DNA from: Asanoa ishikariensis
Lineage (GTDB): Bacteria > Actinomycetota > Actinomycetes > Mycobacteriales > Micromonosporaceae
Assembly: GCF_900107455.1 (NCBI RefSeq)
Contig: NZ_FNQB01000001.1
Coordinates: 1,736,001 to 1,800,000, forward strand
Direction: 5' to 3'
Length of the DNA stretch: 64,000 nt
How positions within the stretch are numbered: position 1 is the stretch's first letter; every line of letters starts with the position of its first letter. Shown piece after piece: positions 9,328-16,835 of this stretch. The notes under the pieces are model-generated. The model saw only the letters and a list, made by a program, of their open reading frames with translations. It did not search any database and had not been told where the DNA came from. Position numbers and translations under genes: made by a program.

Positions 9328-9428
9328 GTCTCGCCCCGCGCGGCTGTGGCGTTGCCCGCGTCCGGGCAGGCAGTATGTGGTTCTCGCTCTGGGTTACCGG
9401 AGTCAAGCTGGATAGAGTGCTTCTTGTA

Positions 9429-9438
9429 AAGCGCTTTC
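9429..9438. promoter_or_regulatory. LacI-type operator upstream of the regulator
   Basis: AAAGCGCTTT is a perfect palindrome with a central CG step, the shape recognised by LacI/GalR proteins. It lies 47 bases before the regulator start. A near-identical site precedes the esterase gene at 10524-10533. Two matching sites flanking one LacI gene support autoregulation plus control of the operon. Confidence 0.7.
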
Positions 9439-9485
9439 GAGGTCTTCGAAGCGGCGGAGCGGGGACGCTGGAGCGAGGCGGGGAC

Positions 9486-10478
9486 GTGGCGGCGGATCAT
9501 CGAGTCACCATCTACGAGGTCGCCGATCGCGCCAAGGTGAGCATCGCGACGGTGTCCAACGTCATGAACAAGCCCGATCGGGTCAGTCAGGCCACTCGCC
9601 AACGGGTGCTGGCGGCGGCCGACGAGCTCGGGTTCGTGCCGAAGGTGCAAGCGGTGACCTTGGCCCGGCGCGGGACGGGGCGGGTCGGCGTCATGGCCCC
9701 GTTCACGTCCTACGGGTCGTACCTGCGTCGCTTGTCGGGCGTGCTGACCGCGGCGGCCGAGTTGGAGATCGACGTCGTGGTCTTCGATCACGAGTCGGCC
9801 GCGCTGGCTTCTTCGCCGGTGTTGGCCAGCATGCCCATCCATGGGCGGCTGGACGGGCTGATCGTGATGGGCCTGCGGATCGAGGATGCCATCGCGGCCC
9901 GGCTTCGAGAGCGGAGTCTGCCGACGGTGGCGGTCGACGCCGACAGCGCGTTGTTCAGCCGAGTCGTGATCGACGACAACGAAGGCGGCCGACTGGCGGC
10001 CGCGCATCTGGTGGAGCGTGGGCACCGCCGCGTCGGGTATCTCGTCGAGCGGCAGGTCTCCGACTACGAGTCCCAGGCGATCCGGCGCTTGTCCGGATTC
10101 AAGCAGGTCATGGAGGCGGCCGGCGGCGAGGTGGTGATCGCGACCAGCGACAACTCCGTCGCCGACGCGCGGCGGGCGGCGGCGCTCCTGCTCGACGTGG
10201 TGGATCGCCCGAGTGCCGTCATGGCGCACCACGACGCACTCGCCGTCGGCGTGCTCCTGGCTGCCCGGGACCGGGAGCTGCGGGTTCCCGGCGATGTCGC
10301 GGTGATGGGCTTCGACGACGGCGAGGCGGCGACGGCGGCCGACCTGACGACGGTGCGGCAGCCGTTCGAGGAGTCCGGCAGCACGGCGCTCGGTGTGCTG
10401 CTCGGCCACATCGATGGCTCGGATCTGCGTTCGACGACCGTGCTCGACGTTCGCCTGGTCGAGCGCTCCACCACCTGA
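9486..10478 (+). CDS. LacI-family transcriptional regulator
   Basis: A 330-residue regulator. Residues 5-30 form the LacI helix-turn-helix and hinge (TIYEVADRAKVSIATVSNVM), followed by a periplasmic-binding-protein-like sugar domain ending in FDDGEAATAADLTTVRQP. Such proteins dissociate from operators when a sugar or sugar derivative binds. The frame is open further upstream, but GTG at 9486 has GGAGCGAGGCGGGGAC before it and places the HTH at the normal distance. The gene precedes an esterase, sugar ABC importer and SGNH hydrolase, its likely targets. Confidence 0.93.
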   Translation: MAADHRVTIYEVADRAKVSIATVSNVMNKPDRVSQATRQRVLAAADELGFVPKVQAVTLARRGTGRVGVMAPFTSYGSYLRRLSGVLTAAAELEIDVVVFDHESAALASSPVLASMPIHGRLDGLIVMGLRIEDAIAARLRERSLPTVAVDADSALFSRVVIDDNEGGRLAAAHLVERGHRRVGYLVERQVSDYESQAIRRLSGFKQVMEAAGGEVVIATSDNSVADARRAAALLLDVVDRPSAVMAHHDALAVGVLLAARDRELRVPGDVAVMGFDDGEAATAADLTTVRQPFEESGSTALGVLLGHIDGSDLRSTTVLDVRLVERSTT

Positions 10479-10523
10479 CCTTGATCGGGTACTTTGGCCC
10501 CTGAGCTGCGCGAGCACTCAATA

Positions 10524-10533
10524 AAAGTGCTTT
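10524..10533. promoter_or_regulatory. LacI-type operator upstream of the esterase operon
   Basis: AAAGTGCTTT differs from the palindrome at 9429-9438 only at one central base. It lies 68 bases before the esterase ATG and inside the AT-richest stretch locally. A second arm pair, AAGTG at 10525-10529 and CACTT at 10542-10546, surrounds it. It is the likely site through which the LacI protein controls the downstream genes. Confidence 0.65.
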
Positions 10534-10601
10534 AATGGAAACACTTGACAGGCCTTCTGCGATGAGGTTTCGTGCTTGTAACACGAGCGCGGGAGGCGTC
10601 G

Positions 10602-11555
10602 ATGGAGCTGGACGAGGCGGTGCGGACGTTCCTGTCCACCAAGCCGGACTCCGGCGACCCGGACGCGCCGATCGTCCAGCGGCGCAAGGCCATCCACGCC
10701 GGGACCGACACGCTGTTCGCGATGTTCGGCCGGCCGGTCGCGGCGGCGCACAGCGAGCAGGACGTCGAGATCGCCGTGGCTGGTGGCCAGATCCGCCTGC
10801 GGGTGTATCGCCCGAGCGACGAGATCGGCCTGCCGATCCACGTCTTCCTGCACGGCGGCGGTTTCTGGCTGGGTTCCATTGACGAGGACGTCAACCAGGC
10901 GATGTGCCGGGACCGCTGCACGGGCGCCGGCTGTGTAGTGGTCGCGGTGGATTACCGGCTGGCCCCTGAGCACCGCTTTCCGGTCCCGGCGGAGGACTGC
11001 TACGCGGGTCTTCGTTGGGCCGTGGAGCACGCCGTCGAGATCGGCGGTGACCCGGCGAACGTGTCAGTCGGCGGGGTCTCCGCGGGCGCGACCCTGGCCG
11101 CGGCGGTCGCGTTGCTGGTCCGCGAGCGCGGGACGGCGGACTTGCGTCTGCAACTGCTCGAAGTACCGGCGCTGGACCTGACCCTCGACAGCATGCGCGC
11201 ATCCGGCGTCGGCGATGACTTCGGCATCACCGTCGACGACATGAGGTTGTGCCAGCAGCTCTACCTGCCGTCCCCCGAGGACGCCTGGAGCCCGCTCGCG
11301 TCACCGCTGCGGGCGCAAGACCTCACCGGGTTGCCGAACACCAGGATCATGACGGCTCAGTTCGATCCGCTGCGCCACGACGGCGAACAGTACGCGGATC
11401 GGCTGCGGGCGGCCGGCGTCCCGGTCTCCTACAGCTGCTACCTCGGTGCCGTACACGGGTCGCTCGCTCTCACCGGCACCTGGCCCGCCGCACGCACCTG
11501 GCAGGACGACCTTCTGCAGTGCCTGCGCGACGCGCACTTTCCTTCGCACGCCTGA
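10602..11555 (+). CDS. HSL-family alpha/beta-hydrolase (acyl esterase)
   Basis: A 317-residue serine esterase of the hormone-sensitive-lipase group. The oxyanion motif is HGGGFW, the nucleophile elbow GVSAG (usually GDSAG), the acid is in AQFDPLRHD and the base in AVHGS. It hydrolyses short-chain esters in the cytosol. ATG at 10602 has GGGAGG seven bases upstream and is preferred to an in-frame GTG at 10572. It is the first structural gene after the LacI operator and precedes a sugar importer. Deacylation of an imported acylated sugar is a reasonable inference. Confidence 0.9.
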   Translation: MELDEAVRTFLSTKPDSGDPDAPIVQRRKAIHAGTDTLFAMFGRPVAAAHSEQDVEIAVAGGQIRLRVYRPSDEIGLPIHVFLHGGGFWLGSIDEDVNQAMCRDRCTGAGCVVVAVDYRLAPEHRFPVPAEDCYAGLRWAVEHAVEIGGDPANVSVGGVSAGATLAAAVALLVRERGTADLRLQLLEVPALDLTLDSMRASGVGDDFGITVDDMRLCQQLYLPSPEDAWSPLASPLRAQDLTGLPNTRIMTAQFDPLRHDGEQYADRLRAAGVPVSYSCYLGAVHGSLALTGTWPAARTWQDDLLQCLRDAHFPSHA

Positions 11556-11629
11556 ACCCACCTATCCCCACACCCCTCAACCGGCGGTGATCCTCGCCGC
11601 CGGAAGTTCCGCGATCCTGGAGGCCTGAC

Positions 11630-12985
11630 ATGGCTCACGGACCCACCGGCCGACCCCTATTGGCCGCGCTCACCCTTGCCGCACTGGCGGCCACCGCCGC
11701 GTGCAGCGCACCCGGCGGCAACTCCGACACGACCGGCGCGAATGCCAGCGCACCCGCCGTCGCCGCCGCGACCTGCGGCACCGCGCCGGTCACCCTGAAG
11801 GGCTACTTCGAGACGGGCTTCCCGCTGCCGAAGGACCTTTCCGCCGAGTTCACCAAGCAGTTCCCGAACGTCAAATGGGACATCCGCGAGGACCAGTTCG
11901 CGGTGATCACCCAGAACGCTCCGCGCGTCCTCGCCGACGACCCGCCGGATCTGATGCGCCTCCCGCAGGTGTCCGAGCTCGTCAAGGATGGCTTGCTGAA
12001 GAACCTCGACGGGTACGCGCAGGGCACCGGCTGGGACAAGTGGCCGGCCTCGCAGCTCGAGCAGATGCGGGTCGGCGCGAGCGGCCAGCGGGGCGACGGT
12101 CCGCTCTACGCGATGGGCCTGAACTTCAGCATGACCGGCCTGTTCTACAACAAGAAGCTGGCGTCGCAGATCGGCATGACGCAGCAGCCGGCCACGCTGG
12201 CCGACCTCGATGCCGCGCTGCAGAAGGCGAAGGACGCCGGCATCACGCCGATCGACCAGTTCAACGGTGGCGCCACCGGCGGTCTGGCGTTCCCGCTGCA
12301 GAACCTGATGACCGCGTACGGCGAGCCTGGACCGATCAACGACTGGATCTTCCAGAAGCCCGGCGCCACCATCGACACGCCGACCAACCTCCAGGCCGTG
12401 CAGCACCTGGATAAGTGGATCAAGGCGGGCTACTTCGCCAAGGACATCAACTCGCAGGACTACGCGACGATGATGAGCCGCTTCATCGGCGGCAAGGCCC
12501 TGTTCATGTTCAACGGCGACTGGGAGTCGGGCAATCTCGACAAGCAGATGGCCGGAAACGCCGGCTTCCTGCTGATGCCGCCCGCGCAGGCCGGCGGCAA
12601 GCAGGCCGCGATGTCGGCGCCGCTGACGTACGGCATCAGCAGCAAGGCCAAGAACGCCGACTGTGCCGCGTTCTTCCTGAACTGGGTGGCCACCAACCAG
12701 CAGGCCCGCGATATCGCGGTGAAGGTCGGCGGATCGCACCCGATGGGTCCGGCGGACGCCTACATGCCGGCCGTCCAGGAGGGCACCGTCACGGCGAGCA
12801 CGCTCGCCGCCGGCGCGACCATCGGCAAGGACAACGGCGCCATGGACTTCATCGCCAACGCGACCGGCGCCATCTACGCGAAGGGCTGGACGCCGCAGTT
12901 GCAGAAGCTGGCGGCCGGTCAGCAGACACCGGACGGCTTGCTCAAGTCGGTGCAGAAGGACTACGAGACCCAGGTCAAGAACTAA
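11630..12985 (+). CDS. Sugar ABC importer, substrate-binding lipoprotein
   Basis: A 451-residue family 1 extracellular solute-binding protein. A lipoprotein signal ends at Cys25 in LAATAAC. The mature part has the two-lobe fold with aromatic and acidic patches typical of oligosaccharide binders (LFYNKKLASQIGM, and FMFNGDWESGN). It captures the sugar outside the membrane and hands it to the two permeases that follow. Its TAA stop overlaps the next ATG by one base. Confidence 0.95.
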   Translation: MAHGPTGRPLLAALTLAALAATAACSAPGGNSDTTGANASAPAVAAATCGTAPVTLKGYFETGFPLPKDLSAEFTKQFPNVKWDIREDQFAVITQNAPRVLADDPPDLMRLPQVSELVKDGLLKNLDGYAQGTGWDKWPASQLEQMRVGASGQRGDGPLYAMGLNFSMTGLFYNKKLASQIGMTQQPATLADLDAALQKAKDAGITPIDQFNGGATGGLAFPLQNLMTAYGEPGPINDWIFQKPGATIDTPTNLQAVQHLDKWIKAGYFAKDINSQDYATMMSRFIGGKALFMFNGDWESGNLDKQMAGNAGFLLMPPAQAGGKQAAMSAPLTYGISSKAKNADCAAFFLNWVATNQQARDIAVKVGGSHPMGPADAYMPAVQEGTVTASTLAAGATIGKDNGAMDFIANATGAIYAKGWTPQLQKLAAGQQTPDGLLKSVQKDYETQVKN

Positions 12986-13896
12986 TGTCGGCACCGGTCA
13001 CGGGGCGGCGTGCGCGACGCGCGCGCCGCCCTCGGGCGGTGTGGCTCGGCTGGCTCTTCGCGGCGCCGGCCATTGTCATGTACGGCACGTTCGTCCTCCG
13101 CCCGCTCCTGCTGACGGTGCAGTACTCGCTGTACGACTGGAACGGCATCGGCCCGTCGACCTGGGTCGGTCTCGACAACTACCGGCGGCTGCTGACCGAC
13201 TCGGAGCTGTTCGCCACGATCGTGCACGCCTTCGAGCTGATCGTGTTCTTCAGCTTCGTCCCGGTGCTGCTGGGCCTGTTCGTGGCGGCCACCATCCGGA
13301 ACATCGCCGCGAGCCGGCTGGCCACCGTGGCCCGCACGGTGCTGTTCCTGCCCCAGGTCATCCCGCTGGTCGCGGCCGGCATCATGTGGAGCTGGCTGCT
13401 CTCCTCGACCGGCCTGGCCAACGAGTTGCTGTCGGCCGTCGGCCTCGACAGCATCACCCGCGCCTGGCTCGGCGAGTTCGACACCGCGCTGCCCGCGGTC
13501 GGGGTGATCGGTGCCTGGGTCCTCGTCGGCCTGTGCACGCTGCTGCTGCTCGCCGGGATGAGCAAGATCGACCCGGCGTTGTACGAGGCGGCCCGCCTGG
13601 ACGGCGCCGGGCCGATCCGCGAGTTCTTCTCGATCACGCTGCCCAGCCTGCGCCAGGAGATCGGCGTGTGCGTGACGGTGACCGTGATCGCCGCGCTCGC
13701 CAGCTTCGACATCGTCTACATCGCCACGCAGGGCGGGCCGGGCAACTCCACCATGGTCCCCGGCCTGGAGATCTACTACCTGGCCTTCTCCGAGCGCGAG
13801 GTCGGCATGGCATCGGCACTCGCGGTCGCACTGGTCCTGCTCGTCCTCGCCGTCGTCCTTCCGATTCAGCGCCTCACCAGGGACGGATCCCGATGA
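12985..13896 (+). CDS. Sugar ABC importer, permease 1 (MalF/UgpA type)
   Basis: A 303-residue inner-membrane permease with six predicted transmembrane helices. The EAA loop that docks to the ATPase reads YEAARLDGAGPIREFFSITL. ATG at 12985 overlaps the binding-protein stop (TAATG). A basic Arg-rich N-terminus precedes TM1. It pairs with the next gene to form the channel. Confidence 0.95.
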   Translation: MSAPVTGRRARRARRPRAVWLGWLFAAPAIVMYGTFVLRPLLLTVQYSLYDWNGIGPSTWVGLDNYRRLLTDSELFATIVHAFELIVFFSFVPVLLGLFVAATIRNIAASRLATVARTVLFLPQVIPLVAAGIMWSWLLSSTGLANELLSAVGLDSITRAWLGEFDTALPAVGVIGAWVLVGLCTLLLLAGMSKIDPALYEAARLDGAGPIREFFSITLPSLRQEIGVCVTVTVIAALASFDIVYIATQGGPGNSTMVPGLEIYYLAFSEREVGMASALAVALVLLVLAVVLPIQRLTRDGSR

Positions 13897-14717
13897 TCGC
13901 CACACGTCGCGAGACCCTGATCGGGCGACTCCTGCTCGTCCTGCTGATGGCGATCACCATCGTGCCGTTCATCAGTCTGTTCGTCACGGCCCTGCACCCC
14001 TCCGGGACGTACCCGTCGGGACTCTCCTGGCCGGACAGCCCGCAATGGGGCAACTTCCTCGACGCCTTCCGGGCCGCGAACATGGGCAAGCTCCTGCTGT
14101 CCAGCAGCCTCATCGTGCTCGGGGTCGTCCCGGCCTCGCTGCTGTTCGGCACCCTGGCCGGCTTCGCCTTCGGGCACCTGCGGATGCCCGGTCACCGGAT
14201 CGGCTTCCTCGTCTTCGTGCTGGGCCTCACCCTGCCGTTCGAAGGCATCATCACACCGCTGTACTACCAGGTCCGCGACATGGGGCTGCTCAACACCCGC
14301 TGGGCGATCATCCTGCCGCTCATCGGGCTGTTCATGCCCTTCTCCGTGATCTGGATGCGAGCCCACTTCGTCACCATGCCCGACGATCTCTCGGAGGCCG
14401 CGCGCATCGACGGCGCCAGCACGTGGCAGCTCTTCTGGCGGGTGCACGTACCGCTGGCCATGCCCGCCCTCTCGTCGTTGGCCATCCTGCTGTTCCTGTG
14501 GACGTGGAACCAGTTCCTCCTCGCCATCGTCCTGGTCGACGATCCCGCGAAGCGGACCATGGCCGGTGCGCTCGGCGCGTTCCAGGGGCAGTGGGGCACG
14601 GACATTCCGCTGCTCTGCGCCGGCGCGCTGCTGATTCTGGTGCCCACGCTGACCGTCTTCCTCATCTTCCAGCGCCGCTTCGTCGCGGCGCTGCTGCAAG
14701 GTTCGATCAAGGGCTGA
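13893..14717 (+). CDS. Sugar ABC importer, permease 2 (MalG/UgpE type)
   Basis: A 274-residue second permease with six transmembrane helices. The EAA motif is SEAARIDGASTWQLFWRVHV. It overlaps permease 1 by ATGA. No ATPase gene accompanies the set; actinobacterial sugar importers of this type commonly share a single MsiK-like ATPase encoded elsewhere. Confidence 0.95.
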   Translation: MIATRRETLIGRLLLVLLMAITIVPFISLFVTALHPSGTYPSGLSWPDSPQWGNFLDAFRAANMGKLLLSSSLIVLGVVPASLLFGTLAGFAFGHLRMPGHRIGFLVFVLGLTLPFEGIITPLYYQVRDMGLLNTRWAIILPLIGLFMPFSVIWMRAHFVTMPDDLSEAARIDGASTWQLFWRVHVPLAMPALSSLAILLFLWTWNQFLLAIVLVDDPAKRTMAGALGAFQGQWGTDIPLLCAGALLILVPTLTVFLIFQRRFVAALLQGSIKG

Positions 14718-14746
14718 TACATGAACGCACCAAACCGGATCGAGCG

Positions 14747-15604
14747 GTGGCCCACGTGATCACCGATCGAAGCTATACGGACGACGAACGCCGGCACTTC
14801 CTGCGCTACACCCGCACCCAGTCGTGGCCGATGCTGCAACGCTTCCCGGTCGACGACGACCTGCACGCCGAGTTGCTCGCCCAGATGCTGGCCAGCACGC
14901 CGGAGACCATCCGCGCACTGCTTCATTCGCTGCGCGACGAAACCCGCGCAGCGGCGACCCAGATGCTGGCCGACGACCACTTTCGCAACGCCGTCGCCGC
15001 CCTGCCGTTCGGGCCGGAAGACCGGATCGCCGCCGTCGGCGACTCGATCACGGCTGACCGCCTCGGCTGGTTCGAGCTCCTCGCGGCCTCGATCGACCTG
15101 ACCGGCGTACCCAAGGCAACCTTGATCAATCTCGGGATCAGCGGCAACACCACGGCGGACGTGCTCGAACGCTTCGATCTGCTGGAAGCGGTGCGGCCGA
15201 CCCGGGTGCTGCTGATGCTCGGCACCAACGACGCCCGCGCACACGGCCGGACCGGCCGCTACCGGATGGCCACCACGGCGGAGACCGGACGCAACCTGCG
15301 CGCACTGGTGAACCTCATCACCCAAGACCTGAACGCAGTCGTCACGATCATCACGCCACCGGCCGTCAACCAACAACGCATCGACACCTTCTTCAACGAC
15401 GCCCCGCTGCACTGGCAGGCCGCCGCGGTGGCCGAAGTGGCCGGAGTCGCCCACCAGACGGCACCGGGCGCCCTCGACCTGCACAAGGCCATTCACGCCC
15501 GCGGCACAGAGGACCTACTGGAACCCGACGGCGTCCATCCGACCCTCGCCGGTCAGCGGCTCATCCTGGCCAGCATCGTGGATCATCTCCGCACCGTCGC
15601 TTGA
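14747..15604 (+). CDS. SGNH/GDSL hydrolase
   Basis: A 285-residue esterase. SGNH block I is GDSIT, the Gly block is NLGISGNT, the Asn block is GTND and the catalytic Asp-His block is DGVHP. There is no signal peptide, so it is cytosolic. A helical N-terminal extension of about 100 residues precedes the catalytic domain. It follows permease 2 by 29 bases and starts at GTG 14747 (or GTG 14756). Together with the HSL esterase it suggests that the imported sugar carries two ester groups or is acetylated; xylan or pectin fragments are candidates, not shown. Confidence 0.85.
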   Translation: MAHVITDRSYTDDERRHFLRYTRTQSWPMLQRFPVDDDLHAELLAQMLASTPETIRALLHSLRDETRAAATQMLADDHFRNAVAALPFGPEDRIAAVGDSITADRLGWFELLAASIDLTGVPKATLINLGISGNTTADVLERFDLLEAVRPTRVLLMLGTNDARAHGRTGRYRMATTAETGRNLRALVNLITQDLNAVVTIITPPAVNQQRIDTFFNDAPLHWQAAAVAEVAGVAHQTAPGALDLHKAIHARGTEDLLEPDGVHPTLAGQRLILASIVDHLRTVA

Positions 15605-15625
15605 TGCCGCGCTCACAATCGCCGG

Positions 15626-15780
15626 GTGGAGCCGCCGCCCTCCAGTGTGGACGCGATTGATCTGGCAACGGTGCCCGCGCTGGCGCGCGGCGGGCTCCTG
15701 GAGCAGGCGGGCATCCGCCGCACTCGCTTCCATGACCTACGTCACTCAGGCGCGAGCATCTTCGATGCCCGACGTAGGGG
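15626..15780 (+). pseudogene. Tyrosine-recombinase C-terminal remnant
   Basis: The frame reads LLEQAGIRRTRFHDLRHSGA, which carries the RxHxLRH box II core of tyrosine integrases, then degrades into an unrelated Arg-rich tail. The second catalytic Arg, the HxLRH His/Arg and spacing are recognisable; the final Tyr box and everything N-terminal are gone. It lies about 55 bases before a tRNA-Lys 3' fragment. This is the typical int-att layout of an actinobacterial integrative element. Confidence 0.65.
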
Positions 15781-15791
15781 TCGGAAAGGGT

Positions 15792-15822
15792 TCAGGGACA
15801 GTCCCATGTGGGCTGTCCCTGA
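15792..15822. terminator. Strong hairpin, probable terminator
   Basis: TCAGGGACAG and CTGTCCCTGA form a perfect 10-base stem, continued inside by CCCA/TGGG with one bulged T. There is no T-tract. It lies between the integrase remnant and the tRNA fragment, where the terminator of a lost integrase gene would be. Confidence 0.55.
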
Positions 15823-15832
15823 GGGTTGCTAC

Positions 15833-15857
15833 TAGTGCGCCGCCGAGAACCCGCAGA
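15833..15857 (-). repeat. tRNA-Lys 3'-end fragment (candidate att remnant)
   Basis: Read on the minus strand, GCGGGTTC, then two bases, then GGCGGCGCAC matches the tRNA-Lys at 18924-18999 over the anticodon-stem edge and the acceptor/discriminator, with about 13 bases of the T arm deleted. Orientation is the same as the tRNA gene. The fragment and the tRNA therefore form an imperfect direct repeat about 3.1 kb apart. Confidence 0.55.
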
Positions 15858-16526
15858 ACATCCCAAACCGATGATCAGCAACTGGGCAAGATCGTGATTG
15901 AACAACGCGTCACGCTGTCATCCAGGTAGAACGGCGGGACCCGATCACGCCGACGAGCGGCGGACCAGTCGAACTCCACCGGCGCGTGAGCCGGACTCGC
16001 GGATTCGATCTGTCCGCATCGAAGATGCCGGAAGGGGCGACGGTTGTAGCGCGATCATGGAGCAGGCTCGAACCCTCGGCGGGTCACGCCAAGCTTGGGA
16101 ACGGGATTTGATCAACGCTGACCTGGTCGTTGTCGCCGTGTCGTGGCGTTTGCCCAGCTAGCGGCTCGGCTTCGCTAGCGTCGGGAGGCGGCGCCAAGGA
16201 CATGGCTTGCGCCGTCGCGGGGGTCCGGTGCACCTTTGCGCGGAGTGATCGGAACCAGTCACCTGCCGACGCAATCGGCCGCCGCCGTTCGACAAGCGGC
16301 GGCGGGACACCATCGTGCATTGCCGGGATGGTAAGCATCGTGATCGTGCAGAGTCGGTGAGCACCGTCATTTGCCGACCCGCCCCGGTCGGGCTCTGACG
16401 TTGTTGACGACCGAAGTGGCGAAGAGCATGCCGCCGACCAAACCTTCTCATCGTGACGTAAGCCGCGTTTCGCTGCGCCGACCGCGGGTAAGCGGCCAAC
16501 GTGGGCTCCATCAGGGCGGAAGTGTC
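15858..16526. other. Gene-poor stretch within decayed island
   Basis: I find no convincing gene, RNA or repeat in these 670 bases. Codon-position GC bias is weak in all six frames. Several short open frames lack ribosome-binding sites and resemble nothing. It looks like decayed element DNA. Confidence 0.5.
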
Positions 16527-16835
16527 ATGAAATCCTGGTGGGAGCACAGCGCTGGCGGTAAGCGTGGTGTGCCTGCTCGGAAGGCAGCACAAGCTTCGCG
16601 CCGCGCTCATGCTCGGTCGAAGCGGCGGGCGGTCGAATGGGCGCGCGGCCAGCGCGGGGAGCCCCGGCAACCGTCGGGGCACCACTCACCGGCGTCGGGC
16701 CGAGGCCTCGTGAGCAGCTCGGTCGCGCTGGGAAGTCTGCCGCGATCGGCGTCTTCGCGCGCTCCGCCGGCAGGCGGTGACCGCCTCACCGAACGGGCGG
16801 CGTCGATGCGGGGTTCCGGAGGGGACGACAGGTGA
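16527..16835 (+). CDS. Small basic protein, unknown
   Basis: A 102-residue Arg/Lys/Ser-rich frame starting MKSWWEHSAGGKRGVPARKA. ATG at 16527 has GGGCGGAAG upstream. The first 45 residues carry about 15 basic residues; the rest is low-complexity Ser/Gly/Arg. It ends in GTGA, overlapping the start of the histone-like gene by four bases, which is the best argument that it is real. A nucleic-acid-binding role is plausible from charge alone. Composition could also arise by chance in GC-rich DNA. Confidence 0.4.
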   Translation: MKSWWEHSAGGKRGVPARKAAQASRRAHARSKRRAVEWARGQRGEPRQPSGHHSPASGRGLVSSSVALGSLPRSASSRAPPAGGDRLTERAASMRGSGGDDR

